NCBI RefSeq assembly: GCF_019219095.1
Contig: NZ_JAHUWH010000005.1
Location: 283,255 to 347,254, forward strand
DNA length: 64,000 nucleotides
Reading direction: 5' to 3'
Source of the DNA: Acidovorax sp. sic0104
GTDB lineage: Bacteria; Pseudomonadota; Gammaproteobacteria; Burkholderiales; Burkholderiaceae_C
Shown in pieces: positions 8,640 to 17,657 of the stretch (its first letter is position 1; the number at the start of each line of letters is the position of its first letter). The position numbers were made by a program, and so were the translations under genes. The notes beneath the pieces were generated by a model. That model was not told where the DNA came from, ran no database searches, and saw nothing but the letters and a program-made list of their open reading frames with translations.

Positions 8640-10976
8640 TCAGGCTTTCTGCTTGAGGCGCGCCCTGGCTCGGGCACGCAGCGACAGGTACATGACGATG
8701 GCCACCAGCACAGCAGCCGACACCCCCAGCAGGATCAGCAGCAGCGGATTGCGCGAGAGAAACCATTGTGCGTACAGCAGCGGACCCAGCTGGCCCACAT
8801 AGTAGTTTTTCTCGGCCAGCAGGCTGTCGACCTGCTTGCCCCGGATCACGGTGGTGCTGCCCTGCACATGCGCCAGCGAATCGGCGTCGAGCAATGCGTC
8901 GACGACCTGCGCCAGCCCGGCCGGCTGGTTGCTGGCCACCAGCACCACGCTGCGACCGCTCTTCAGGGGCGACTCGAAGCCTGCGATGAACGCGTCGGTG
9001 CTTGCGCTGGAGAAAGCGACCTGGTTGCGCCGCGTCGGCACGCTGGCCTCGTCCTCAAAGCCCCACCAGCGCATCAGGCGGCGGGCCAGGTCGGCCAGCT
9101 GGAAGCTCTTGACATCGCCCTGCAGCGCTGCAGGAATGGAACTGGCCCACTGCTTGAGAAGGGGCTGATTGCCGCCGCCCGACGAGATGACCAGCAGGTC
9201 CTTGTCACCGAGCCTGTCCACCTGCTGGGCTTGCGCCACGGTCACGCCCATCGCGGGGTGGCCCGTCACGCGGCCCATGATGCCCATGAGGCCCAGGTAG
9301 GTGCCGTACTCCGCCAAGCCTGGCTTGTCGGGCATCACCACGGCGGTGTCCGACAAATCGGCCATCCGAGTGAACGGATAACCGGCGTTGCCGAACGCCG
9401 CCAGGTCGGGCATGGCGATGAAGTGCTTGAAGCCGGAGATGTCGATGGTCGAGTCCGCCTCCACGGATCCACGCACGTTGTCGAGCGGAACGTCCTTGCA
9501 GGCGCCCTGCTTGACCACGTCGTAGTAGTAATGCAGCTGCAATTGCGACTGGGCTGGCAGCTTGAACAGCGGAATGTGGAATTTCTCGCGCTCCGGCGCT
9601 GTTTCATCCAGAGGCAGCACCTTGGTCAGCAGCCTGTCGAAGGCCCCCGGCTGTTCGTGGCTGACCGCATGCAGCGGCAGCGAACGCAGGAACTGCTGGT
9701 TCACGTTGATGTTGAGCGTGGATTTGTCCGCATTGGGGCGCGGGGTGTACCGGTAGCGCAGATCGACCGGAATGCCCTTCTGGCGCCACGCGAACAAATC
9801 GGGCGGCAGGAAGAAGTTCACGCGGATCAGGTCGGGCGAGTAGCCGGACACGTTCAGGGCCTGCTCTTCGACGAGTTCGCCGAACTTGACCGGCCGGTCG
9901 TTGGCCAGCCAGTTGGGCGCGTCGTAGGGCTTGCGGGGCTTGAGTTCCGTGACTTCGGTGATGCGCGCGAGCGGGCCGGACAGGGCCGATGAGCCCACGG
10001 CCAGGGCCTTGGCCGCAACGGCCAGTTCAGCGTCGTCGCGGCCCATCACCAGCAGCAGCTTGCCGTTGCGGTCCGCCGGATGGCTGACCACGGCGACGGT
10101 GGGGCCCTGGATCTCGGGCAGCGACAAGCCTGCAGGGGCCTGCGCACGGCCTGCCACCATCACGACGGCATTGCCGCGTGCCGGCAATTCGCCGATGAGC
10201 GAAGGGAACTTGGCACCCCGAAAGCCCGCGAGCGCACCGAACCACGACGACATCGTGCCGGCGGCCTGCAGCGCCGCTGTGTTGGGCGCGGCATTGAAAA
10301 CGATGGGCAGTTCCAGCGGCCGCACGTCGCGGCGGTCGAAGAAAGGCTGGGGCAGCAACGCCAGATCGTTGGTCTGCGCCACCGGGGCCACGGTGAGCTC
10401 CAGCACGCTGTCGTTGCCGATGTTGGCCCACAAACTGGAGTGCAACGGGTCTTCGCACTCCATGGTGTAGTGGCCGATGAGCTGAAGGTTCAGCCGGTTG
10501 AACTCCGTGATCAGTCGAGGGGGAATGACGATCTCGCGCTGCAGGTTCTCACCGGCCTGCTGCGTGGTCACGGGAATGGTGGCCGCGACCTGCTCGTTGA
10601 CCATCACCTTGATGTGCGACAGGTTGGTCAGCAGGGCCGGCGAGTAGGAATAGTTGAGCTTGAGCTTCGCGCCCGTGACCACCTCGTCGTTGCGCACGCT
10701 GAAGGCCACGCCGCTGGTGCCGTCCACACCGCGCAACTGCAGCGGGAACAAAGCTCCCAGGTCCTTGAAGCTGTTGCGCTGCACGCGCACGCCGCCTTCT
10801 GCCGGCAGCGACGACACTGCAGCCATCTCGGCCCCTGCGCCGGTTGTGCCCGGCGCAGCGGGCGCTGCAGCGAGCTGCGAAACGGGTGCGGCCGTTCCTG
10901 CCAGTGCCAGGGCCAGCATGGCGGGGAGCATGCGCTGGCGCGGCAGCCGATCTGTCGGTTGTCGTGTGAAGGTCAT
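8640..10976 (-). CDS. bcsB: Cellulose synthase periplasmic/anchored subunit BcsB
   Basis: BcsB forms the inner-membrane cellulose synthase complex with BcsA and guides the glucan through the periplasm. The 778-residue protein has an N-terminal signal sequence (about residues 16-37). It then carries the carbohydrate-binding and flavodoxin-like domains of the family, with signatures such as SYSPALLTNLSHIKV, HYTMECEDPLHSSLWANI and a GxKDVPLDNVRGSVE segment. One C-terminal transmembrane helix lies at about 744-766, followed by a basic tail (RARARARLKQK); this helix is the part known to bind BcsA and to be needed for activity. The length matches the E. coli protein (779). It starts 33 bases after the bcsA stop codon. 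Confidence 0.93.
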   Translation of the reverse strand: MTFTRQPTDRLPRQRMLPAMLALALAGTAAPVSQLAAAPAAPGTTGAGAEMAAVSSLPAEGGVRVQRNSFKDLGALFPLQLRGVDGTSGVAFSVRNDEVVTGAKLKLNYSYSPALLTNLSHIKVMVNEQVAATIPVTTQQAGENLQREIVIPPRLITEFNRLNLQLIGHYTMECEDPLHSSLWANIGNDSVLELTVAPVAQTNDLALLPQPFFDRRDVRPLELPIVFNAAPNTAALQAAGTMSSWFGALAGFRGAKFPSLIGELPARGNAVVMVAGRAQAPAGLSLPEIQGPTVAVVSHPADRNGKLLLVMGRDDAELAVAAKALAVGSSALSGPLARITEVTELKPRKPYDAPNWLANDRPVKFGELVEEQALNVSGYSPDLIRVNFFLPPDLFAWRQKGIPVDLRYRYTPRPNADKSTLNINVNQQFLRSLPLHAVSHEQPGAFDRLLTKVLPLDETAPEREKFHIPLFKLPAQSQLQLHYYYDVVKQGACKDVPLDNVRGSVEADSTIDISGFKHFIAMPDLAAFGNAGYPFTRMADLSDTAVVMPDKPGLAEYGTYLGLMGIMGRVTGHPAMGVTVAQAQQVDRLGDKDLLVISSGGGNQPLLKQWASSIPAALQGDVKSFQLADLARRLMRWWGFEDEASVPTRRNQVAFSSASTDAFIAGFESPLKSGRSVVLVASNQPAGLAQVVDALLDADSLAHVQGSTTVIRGKQVDSLLAEKNYYVGQLGPLLYAQWFLSRNPLLLILLGVSAAVLVAIVMYLSLRARARARLKQKA

Positions 10977-11009
10977 GTGTGGAATCTTCGAATACAGAAA
11001 ACAGAACGG

Positions 11010-13196
11010 CTACCGGGGCTTGAGCGACTTGACGGCCGTGGTGGCCAACTGACCCATGCCGCGCAACCCGATGGTGATCACGCTCTTGAGCGAGCGCAGC
11101 GGCTTGTCGCGTTGGCCCGTGCCCCAGGTGGCGATCCAGGCGTCGGCACGGGCGAAGGTCAGCGACGCCAGCTCGGCTTGCTGCACCAGGCTCAGGTTGT
11201 CGAACTTCACGCCCAGGCGGCCATTGCCGCTGAAGGTGACCACCGCAGGGAAGACGCCCTCCTCGTCGGAGCGGAACAGCGACACCGACAGGCGGCTGCC
11301 CATGGGAATGTCGCTTTCCGCCGGCACGGTCAGCCCCAGGCCATGTTGCGAGAAATCTTCGGTCTTGCACACCAGGGTGCGGCCGTTCTCGAATCGAATC
11401 ACCGCCGGCAGGCTGGCCGCGACACGCGGCGTGCCGCGGATCTGGCGCGTCTCGCTGGCCACAGCCACGCTCGCACCCAGCAGGATGATGTTGTAGACCG
11501 TCCAGACCATGTTGATGACCAGGGTCGTGCTTTCGTCGCCATCCGCATAGAACAGCTTCCAGATGCCGACGGCGATGCCCACCAGGTTGAGCAGCAGCAG
11601 CACCACGTAAGGACGCGCGATGGTCCAGTCGAAGTACGCCTTCTCGATCACCCCGCCCTTGGCCGTCACGTTGAACTTGCCCAGCTTGGGGTTGATGAAG
11701 GCCACCAGCACCGGGCGCATGATGTACCAGGCCAGCACGGACTCGTACACCTCGTTCCAGAAGGAGTGGCGAAACCGCCCCTGGATGCGCGAGTTGGTCA
11801 CGCTGGCATGGGCCAGGTGGGGCAGCGCGTACGCCGTGATCATGAGCGCGGTGGCCTGAAACACATGCGCGTCGAAGAACAGATAGGCCAGCGGCGCGGT
11901 CAGGAACACCAGACGCGGCAGGCCATAGAAGAAGTGCAGCATCGCATTGAGATAGCACAGCCGCTGCCCCAGCTTGAGGCCTTTGCCGAACAGCGGGTTG
12001 TCCGTGCGGGCGATCTGCGCCATGCCCCGCGCCCAGCGGATGCGCTGGCCCACATGGCCCGACAGGCTCTCGGTGGCCAGGCCCGCAGCCTGCGGCACTT
12101 CGAGGTACGCCGTGTTGTAGCCCAGGCGCGCCAGTTTGAGCGCGGTGTGCGCGTCTTCGGTCACGGTCTCCACCGCAATGCCGCCCACCTCCAGCAGCTC
12201 CTTGCGGCGGATGATGGCGCAGGAGCCGCAGAAGAACGAGGCGTTCCACAGGTCGTTGCCGTCCTGAACGATGCCATAGAACAGCTCGCCCTCATTGGGC
12301 ATTCGGTGGAAGGTGTCCAGATTGCGCTCGAACGGATCGGGAGAGAAGAACACGTGCGGCGTCTGCAGCATCACCAGGTTCGTGTCCTTGAAGAACCAGC
12401 CCATGCACACCTGCAGGAAGGAGCGCGTGGGAATGTGGTCGCAGTCGAAGATCGCGATGTATTCGGAGTTCGTGACCTGGAGCGCCGCGTTGATGTTGCC
12501 GGCCTTCGCGTGGTGGTTGTTGTCGCGAATGATGTAGCCCACACCCAATTCTTCGCAGAACTCGCGGAAATCCTGGCGGCGGCCGTCGTCCAGCACATAC
12601 ACGTGCAGGCGGTCCTTGGGCCAGTCCAGGCTCATGGCCGAGAACACCGTCTGGCGCACCACTTCCAGCGGCTCGTTGTACGAGGGGATGAAAACATCCA
12701 CGCTGGGCCAGGTGCTCACATCCGCCGGCATCGGCACGGGGCGGCGCTGCAGCGGCCAGGCAGTCTGCAGGTAGCCGATGAGAAGCACCGCGAACGCATA
12801 CAGCTCGGCCAGCACCAGGCCATAGCCGAAAGCGGCGTCCACCCAGTTGGTGAAGCCGATCGTGTCCGTGAAGCGCCAGAAGATGTAGCGCGACGAGGCG
12901 GAGATCGACAGCACGATCATCGCCAGCGTGGACAGGCGGCCGGGGGTCTTGCTCAACAGCAGGGCCGCTGCGAAAGAGCCCACGGAAAAGAGTATCTGCC
13001 CCTGCAGATCCAGCGGGACGCTGATCACCAGGCCCATCAGCAGCGCGCTGAACACCACCGCCGCCACGCGCGCCAGCGGGTGCTGCCAGATCTCCCATGC
13101 CGTGATGGCATGGACCACGGTGCGCCAGTGCGCCTGGGGACTGTGCGAGTCGGCGTCGGCGACCTCGTCGGCCTGGGGGCGCTGGTCCACGCTCAT
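11010..13196 (-). CDS. bcsA: Cellulose synthase catalytic subunit BcsA (UDP-forming) with PilZ domain
   Basis: The 728-residue inner-membrane GT2 enzyme polymerises UDP-glucose into beta-1,4-glucan. All processive-glycosyltransferase signatures are visible in order: FIPSYNE, DDGRR, the DCD metal site (AIFDCDHIP), FFCGS, TED (VTEDAHT) and QRIRW. Groups of membrane helices lie on both sides. The C-terminal PilZ domain keeps both c-di-GMP motifs, RGTPR (RxxxR) and DFSQHG (DxSxxG), so activity should depend on c-di-GMP. The start at 13196 (MSVDQ) is chosen because its ATG overlaps the bcsQ stop as ATGA; an in-frame start 54 bases upstream lies inside bcsQ. Confidence 0.96.
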   Translation of the reverse strand: MSVDQRPQADEVADADSHSPQAHWRTVVHAITAWEIWQHPLARVAAVVFSALLMGLVISVPLDLQGQILFSVGSFAAALLLSKTPGRLSTLAMIVLSISASSRYIFWRFTDTIGFTNWVDAAFGYGLVLAELYAFAVLLIGYLQTAWPLQRRPVPMPADVSTWPSVDVFIPSYNEPLEVVRQTVFSAMSLDWPKDRLHVYVLDDGRRQDFREFCEELGVGYIIRDNNHHAKAGNINAALQVTNSEYIAIFDCDHIPTRSFLQVCMGWFFKDTNLVMLQTPHVFFSPDPFERNLDTFHRMPNEGELFYGIVQDGNDLWNASFFCGSCAIIRRKELLEVGGIAVETVTEDAHTALKLARLGYNTAYLEVPQAAGLATESLSGHVGQRIRWARGMAQIARTDNPLFGKGLKLGQRLCYLNAMLHFFYGLPRLVFLTAPLAYLFFDAHVFQATALMITAYALPHLAHASVTNSRIQGRFRHSFWNEVYESVLAWYIMRPVLVAFINPKLGKFNVTAKGGVIEKAYFDWTIARPYVVLLLLNLVGIAVGIWKLFYADGDESTTLVINMVWTVYNIILLGASVAVASETRQIRGTPRVAASLPAVIRFENGRTLVCKTEDFSQHGLGLTVPAESDIPMGSRLSVSLFRSDEEGVFPAVVTFSGNGRLGVKFDNLSLVQQAELASLTFARADAWIATWGTGQRDKPLRSLKSVITIGLRGMGQLATTAVKSLKPR

Positions 13197-13975
13197 CGCC
13201 CAGCCCCCGCCAGCGGCAGGCGCAGGCGCCGGGCGATCACCTGTGCGCACCTGCGCAGATCGTCGGCTGCCTGCCCGTGGGCGTCATATTGCAGCACGCT
13301 CTGGTCGTAGGCGAGCGCTTCACGCACCGCCTGGTCTTCATGGATCACGCCCACCAGGCGCTCACCCAGGTTGTCCTGCATGACACGCGTGATGTCCTTG
13401 GCCAATTGGCGGGCGCTGTCCACCTGGTTGAGCACGTAGAGCGCATCCACGAAGTCCGCACGGGGGGTGCAGTAGGTGGTCACCAGGCGCTGCATGAGAG
13501 CCAGGGCCGCGTAAGACGCGGCGTCCGGCAGGCTGACGATCACCGCCGCCTGCGCGGCGGACAGCGCCTGCTGCATGTAGACCGACGGGCCCGGGGGCGT
13601 GTCGATCAACACGACCGCGTCGGGCGGCAGCTCCAGGCGCTGGAGTTGCTCGACAAGCCAGGCAGGATGGGCGTCCAGGTGCCGCTCGAAAGCCACCCGG
13701 TCCGACTCGTTCACCACGCCGAAAGGCAGCACGTGCACGCCCGAAAGGCTGCGCACGCAGACCGCACCCCAGTGTTCGCCTTCCAGGGTGGCGCGCGACA
13801 CGCCCGCCAGCGAGCGTGGGTCGGCACCGAAATGCAGGCCCAGGGCGTTCTGCGGGTCCAGGTCCACCACCAGGAGCGGGCTCACGCCCTGGCTTTCCAG
13901 GGCAGTGGCCAGATTGGCCGTCAGCGTCGTCTTGCCCACACCGCCCTTGGCGGAAACGATAGCGATCACCTTCAT
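13193..13975 (-). CDS. bcsQ: Cellulose biosynthesis ParA/MinD-like ATPase BcsQ (YhjQ)
   Basis: The 260-residue protein begins directly with a deviant Walker A motif, KGGVGKTT at residues 10-17, followed by VVDLDPQNALGLHFG and LIDTPPG (switch/Walker B), as in the MinD/ParA/BcsQ family. In E. coli BcsQ pairs with BcsR at the synthase complex and is needed for cellulose production and for polar placement of the complex. The protein starts at its Walker motif with no N-terminal extension, which supports the ATG at 13975. It overlaps the upstream gene by ATGA (13972-13975) and bcsA by ATGA (13193-13196), so translational coupling is likely. Confidence 0.93.
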   Translation of the reverse strand: MKVIAIVSAKGGVGKTTLTANLATALESQGVSPLLVVDLDPQNALGLHFGADPRSLAGVSRATLEGEHWGAVCVRSLSGVHVLPFGVVNESDRVAFERHLDAHPAWLVEQLQRLELPPDAVVLIDTPPGPSVYMQQALSAAQAAVIVSLPDAASYAALALMQRLVTTYCTPRADFVDALYVLNQVDSARQLAKDITRVMQDNLGERLVGVIHEDQAVREALAYDQSVLQYDAHGQAADDLRRCAQVIARRLRLPLAGAGR

Positions 13976-14574
13976 GGGTACGGACCTCGGCGCGGCTGCC
14001 AGACGGGTGCCGCAGGCTGCACGCCAGGCACAGCAGCAGCTGAGCCCGTGCCAGCCAGCCGGGCGAACACGGACGGCAGGTCTGCGGGCAAGGCTGCGGG
14101 CACTGCCGGCGCAGGCGGCTCGGCCGCCATCGCGGCAGAGCGCAGTCCGGCCAAACCCGCCAGGGGAGAGCGCGGGGCCAGTGCGGCGGCGGCTGGCGCT
14201 GCAGCCGGTGCATGGGGCGCCACGGTCGCGGCGCGGTAGTCGGCTGCCGGGGCAGCGGGAGAAATCTGGGTCATCGGAGCGACCGGCGCGGCCACCGGAG
14301 CTTGTGCAGTCTGCGCCCATGCGGCGGGCGCGGGCCGCGAGGGGGCGGCGGGTGCGGCTTCCGGCCGCGCCACCTGGAGCGACGGATCGACGGACACCTC
14401 GCCGCGCCGCACCACGGACGGGATATCCCCGGTCACGGCATCCTGAACCGCAGTCACCAGCGGCCAACGCTCGCGCGAGAGCTGGTGCTCCTGCTGGCGC
14501 CCCAGTTCCTTGTACGGGCCAGGCTTGCCACCAAACTGCTGAAAGAGGTTCACGACGTCATCGGAGGGCTTCAT
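13972..14574 (-). CDS. bcsP: BcsP/BcsR-like cellulose biosynthesis protein with Pro/Ala-rich tail
   Basis: The 200-residue product has a short conserved head (about residues 1-45) with DDVVNLFQQFGG, YKEL and RERWPLV motifs. These recall E. coli BcsR, which binds BcsQ, and the N-terminus of betaproteobacterial BcsP. The remaining 150 residues are low-complexity Pro/Ala and probably disordered. Its place just before bcsQ with an ATGA overlap fits a BcsQ partner. The ATG at 14574 is preferred over a TTG six bases upstream. The name bcsP is given from position and composition; a BcsR orthologue with a fused tail is an equivalent reading. Confidence 0.75.
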   Translation of the reverse strand: MKPSDDVVNLFQQFGGKPGPYKELGRQQEHQLSRERWPLVTAVQDAVTGDIPSVVRRGEVSVDPSLQVARPEAAPAAPSRPAPAAWAQTAQAPVAAPVAPMTQISPAAPAADYRAATVAPHAPAAAPAAAALAPRSPLAGLAGLRSAAMAAEPPAPAVPAALPADLPSVFARLAGTGSAAAVPGVQPAAPVWQPRRGPYP

Positions 14575-14620
14575 AGTCAATCACCGTCAATGCCTTGTAC
14601 ATGTGTGGACGCAGAAGAGG

Positions 14621-15097
14621 TCAGCGCGCCAACTGGAACTGCACGCAGCCCCACGCGTCGGACGCAGCGACCTGCACCACGCGCAATGCACCGGACCCCG
14701 CCTGCTCGAACCAGCTTTGGTAGACGCCTTCCAGAAAGCCGCCGGACCATTGCACGTGGTTCATCCCGAAAGCAGCGGATACGGGAGAAAGGCTGTGCTG
14801 GATGTGCAGGCGGGCAGCTTCCTGCGTCAGTTGCACCCAGCCCCAGTCGATCCGCTCCCAGACTGCCGTCATGCTGCGCTGCAGGTCTTCCAGCGTGGAG
14901 GAGCGCTCCAGGGGGTTGGCGGCCGCGAAGCGGGTGCCAACGCGAAACATCAGCGCATGCAGGTCTTCAGGGGGCAGGGATGACGCGAATTCATCCGTGA
15001 GTGCCTGCAGAAACCCCCGCCACTGCGCTGCGCATTGCTGCGTCGCCAGGTGCTGGGCGATCTCGGGGCCGGGAAAGGAAGCAACGGAATGGGACAT
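14621..15097 (-). CDS. bcsD: Cellulose synthase periplasmic subunit BcsD
   Basis: The 158-residue protein has no signal peptide. It matches the size (156 residues in Komagataeibacter) and pattern of BcsD/AcsD, including QWRGFLQALTDEF near the start, FRVGTRFAAANPL in the middle and a long helix ending in WERIDWGWVQL. In Komagataeibacter, AcsD is an octamer that aligns glucan chains for crystalline cellulose ribbons. Its presence suggests ordered extracellular cellulose instead of the amorphous enterobacterial type. An in-frame TTG 51 bases upstream would add an Ala/Arg/Pro-rich leader and is less likely. It is first in the operon, 46 bases before bcsP. Confidence 0.85.
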   Translation of the reverse strand: MSHSVASFPGPEIAQHLATQQCAAQWRGFLQALTDEFASSLPPEDLHALMFRVGTRFAAANPLERSSTLEDLQRSMTAVWERIDWGWVQLTQEAARLHIQHSLSPVSAAFGMNHVQWSGGFLEGVYQSWFEQAGSGALRVVQVAASDAWGCVQFQLAR

Positions 15098-15377
15098 GGC
15101 GCGGGCAGGACGTCGGGCCGGCGGGAGGGCCGGCGCGGAATGGACCAACTAAGGGTTTACCAGAACGCGTGATTGATACACATCGTTTCAATCACGCTTG
15201 AGAATTCTAGAAGCCCGATTAACCAAAAGTGCTTTTTGGTCCCCATCCAAAGGTCAACTAATGCGAACTGCCGCCAAGCAGGCTTTTTTTGTAGGTACCA
15301 AACCACACGACAATACACACAAACTATCGCTCATCGAGTGCAATAGTTTTTAACAACCCTGCTCGTGAGCAAATGTT
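15098..15377 (-). promoter_or_regulatory. AT-rich leader and presumed promoter region of the bcs operon
   Basis: This 280-base gap between mnmA and bcsD is the most AT-rich part of the first 17 kb. It holds an 8-bp perfect inverted repeat, CGTGATTG (15168-15175) and CAATCACG (15189-15196), whose half-site centres are 21 bp apart, about two helical turns. It also holds a hairpin ACCAAAA-GTGCT-TTTTGGT at 15222-15240. The inverted repeat looks like an operator for a dimeric regulator. I see no unambiguous -35/-10 pair. Confidence 0.5.
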
Positions 15378-16499
15378 TCAGTCTGAGGCGCTGGAAATCA
15401 CACCGCCTCCCAAGCACACGTCGCCGTCGTACAGCACTGCGCTCTGTCCAGGCGTCACGGCCCACTGCGCGTCGCCGAAACGCAGCTGAAACCCCTGGGC
15501 CGATGCGCCGCCCAACTCACAGGCGGCGTCCTGCTGCCGGTAGCGCGTCTTGGCGGCATACGCCCCGGGCGCGGGCGGGTGGCCAGACGTCCAGCTCGCA
15601 TCCTGAGCATTCAGCTGATACGACAGCAGCCACGGGTGGTCATGTCCCTGCACCACGCGCAGTGTGTTCTTGGCCAGGTCCTTGCGGGCCACGAACCAGG
15701 GCTCGTGCTCGCCGCCGCCGCGCTGGGTGCCTTTTTCCTTCACCCCCCCGATGCCCAGGCCCTGCCGCTGGCCCAGGGTATAGAACGACAGGCCCACATG
15801 CCGGCCCAGCGTGCGGCCCCGGTCGTCCAGGATGGGGCCGGGTTCATGGCTGATGTAGCGGTTCAGGAACTCGCGGAACGGCCGCTCGCCGATGAAGCAG
15901 ATGCCGGTGGAATCCTTCTTCTTGGCGTTGGGCAGGCCGATCTCCTCGGCGATGCGGCGCACTTCGGTCTTGTGCAGCTCGCCCACTGGGAACAGCGTCT
16001 TGGACAGCTGCGCCTGGTTCAAGCGGTGCAGGAAGTAGCTCTGGTCCTTGGAAGGGTCCAGGCCCTTGAGCAACTCGAACAGGCCTGAGGCCGGGTTCTG
16101 GCGCACCCGCGCGTAGTGCCCCGTGGCGATCTTCTCGGCGCCCAGGCGCATGGCGTGGTCCAGGAAGGCCTTGAACTTGATCTCGGCATTGCACAGCACG
16201 TCGGGGTTGGGCGTGCGGCCGGCCTGGTACTCGCGCAGGAACTCGGCGAACACGCGGTCCTTGTAGTCGGCCGCGAAGTTCACGTGCTCGATCTCGATGC
16301 CGATCACATCGGCCACGGCAGCCGCGTCCACGAAGTCGATGTTGGACGAGCAGTACTCGCTGTCGTCATCGTCTTCCCAGTTCTTCATGAAAATGCCGAC
16401 CACCTCATGGCCCTGCTTCTTGAGCAGGTGGGCGGTCACGGCGGAGTCGACGCCGCCGGAGAGGCCGACGACGACGCGCTGCTTGGGGGATGCTGTCAT
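15378..16499 (-). CDS. mnmA: tRNA-specific 2-thiouridylase MnmA
   Basis: MnmA makes 2-thiouridine at wobble position 34 of tRNA-Lys, -Glu and -Gln, using ATP and sulfur relayed by the Tus system. The 373-residue protein has the PP-loop SGGVDSAV (residues 14-21), the catalytic cysteine C103 in TPNPDVLCN, and the persulfide cysteine C201 in STGICF. The C-terminal beta-barrel domain runs from about residue 215. Its length is typical (368 in E. coli). The start codon overlaps the stop codon of the upstream LysR gene as ATGA, an unusual arrangement that would tie expression of this housekeeping gene to the regulator. Confidence 0.97.
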   Translation of the reverse strand: MTASPKQRVVVGLSGGVDSAVTAHLLKKQGHEVVGIFMKNWEDDDDSEYCSSNIDFVDAAAVADVIGIEIEHVNFAADYKDRVFAEFLREYQAGRTPNPDVLCNAEIKFKAFLDHAMRLGAEKIATGHYARVRQNPASGLFELLKGLDPSKDQSYFLHRLNQAQLSKTLFPVGELHKTEVRRIAEEIGLPNAKKKDSTGICFIGERPFREFLNRYISHEPGPILDDRGRTLGRHVGLSFYTLGQRQGLGIGGVKEKGTQRGGGEHEPWFVARKDLAKNTLRVVQGHDHPWLLSYQLNAQDASWTSGHPPAPGAYAAKTRYRQQDAACELGGASAQGFQLRFGDAQWAVTPGQSAVLYDGDVCLGGGVISSASD

Positions 16500-17437
16500 C
16501 CCTGCGATTGTATTTTTGCGGACGCCCGGGCGCTGCGCGGCCGCGCAGTACGCGTAGCCACCAGCAGGTCATAGAGCTGCTGCGCCGCCGGCGACAGCGA
16601 CCGCCCCCGGCGCTTGATGAGCCCCATCTGGCGCGTGACCACCGGGTCCACCAGGGGGACGCTGACCAGGGTGGGGTGGTCCTTGCCGGGCATCGCCAGG
16701 CTGGGTACCGCCGCCACGCCCAGGCCCGCCTCCACCAGCCCGAGCAGCGTGGTCACATGCTTGGCCTCGTACAGGCATTGAGGACGGTCGGGCACGTTGG
16801 CCAGCGCCAGGTCCATCAGCAGGCGGTTGCCCGAGGTCTTGCCCACCGACATGAAATCGTGCTGGCCCAGCTCCGCCCAGGAGACCTTCTTGCGCCGCGC
16901 CAGCACATGGTCCCGCCGGCACGCGGCCACGAAGCGCTCGGCCAGCACCGGCTTGAACTCGATCTCTGCCTCCTGGCTGCCGATGAAGTTCAGGCCGAAA
17001 TCCGCATCGCCCTGCGCCACCGCCACCAGCACCTCGTTGGCGCTGGCGTCGTGCACCTTGACGCGGATCTTCGGAAACCGCTCGTGGTAGCGCTTGACCA
17101 CCTGCGGCAGGAAGTAGTACACGGCCGAGGGCACGCAGGCGATCGTCACCTCGCCCATGCGCCGCGCCGCCACGTCGCCCAGGCCCATGAGCATTCCGTC
17201 CAGGTCGTCGAGCCACACGCGCGTCTTGCGCGCGAAGTCGCGGCCCACCGCCGTGAGCGTCACGCGGCGCGTGGTGCGGTCGAGCAGGCGCACGCCCAGC
17301 GCCTCTTCGAGCTTGTCGATGCGGCGGCTGAAGGCTGGCTGCGACAGGTGGATGGATTCGGCCGCGGCCCGAAAGCTCTGCAGCTCGGCCACGGCGGCAA
17401 AGGCCTGGATGTCGGCGAGATCGAATTTCTGGTTCAT
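16496..17437 (-). CDS. LysR-family transcriptional regulator, divergent from the isomerase operon
   Basis: The 313-residue protein has an N-terminal winged helix-turn-helix ([24 protein letters not shown], given by its ends at about residues 31-54) and a LysR substrate-binding domain from about residue 90. It is divergent from the GalD/PrpF-like gene at 17658. The spacer holds two 43-bp direct repeats, which are good candidates for its operators. By the usual LysR logic it should control the divergent isomerase-Bug-porin genes in response to a di- or tricarboxylate; that is inference. Its stop overlaps the mnmA start. Confidence 0.92.
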   Translation of the reverse strand: MNQKFDLADIQAFAAVAELQSFRAAAESIHLSQPAFSRRIDKLEEALGVRLLDRTTRRVTLTAVGRDFARKTRVWLDDLDGMLMGLGDVAARRMGEVTIACVPSAVYYFLPQVVKRYHERFPKIRVKVHDASANEVLVAVAQGDADFGLNFIGSQEAEIEFKPVLAERFVAACRRDHVLARRKKVSWAELGQHDFMSVGKTSGNRLLMDLALANVPDRPQCLYEAKHVTTLLGLVEAGLGVAAVPSLAMPGKDHPTLVSVPLVDPVVTRQMGLIKRRGRSLSPAAQQLYDLLVATRTARPRSARASAKIQSQG

Positions 17438-17505
17438 GGCGGTCCTGCGGTTCTGGCGGTGATGAAAGAGGCGCGGTGGACGCTGCCCGGAGAGCTATAG
17501 AAGCC

Positions 17506-17626
17506 ATTGCTCCGCGTGCATCAATGCTTCGCAACATTGCAATTTACAGACGCCATTTCAGCACGTAGAAGCGCTCGGCATCTATTGCACAGCGTGCATC
17601 AATCGTTGCCAACAATGCAATTCACA
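17506..17626. promoter_or_regulatory. Two 43-bp imperfect direct repeats in the divergent LysR promoter region
   Basis: Copy one is 17506-17548 and copy two 17584-17626. By eye they match at 35 of 43 positions and are offset by 78 bp. Each contains GCGTGCATCAAT followed by a TTGC/GCAA-type core; copy one has the small palindrome GCAT-CA-ATGC. The second copy ends 31 bases before the plus-strand start codon at 17658. The placement suggests recognition and activation sites for the divergent LysR protein. Confidence 0.65.
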
Positions 17627-17657
17627 AACAAGTTGCAGCACCGCACCATGCGGACCC

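Noticed and set aside
10080..13310. Plus-strand open frame of 1076 codons opposite bcsB and bcsA
   Set aside because: It mirrors highly conserved cellulose synthase genes; its composition (His, Arg, Gln-rich) has no domain signature.
15250..15300. Terminator-like T-run after GCAGGC at about 15278-15290 on the plus strand
   Set aside because: The stem is only about four base pairs and no plus-strand gene precedes it.
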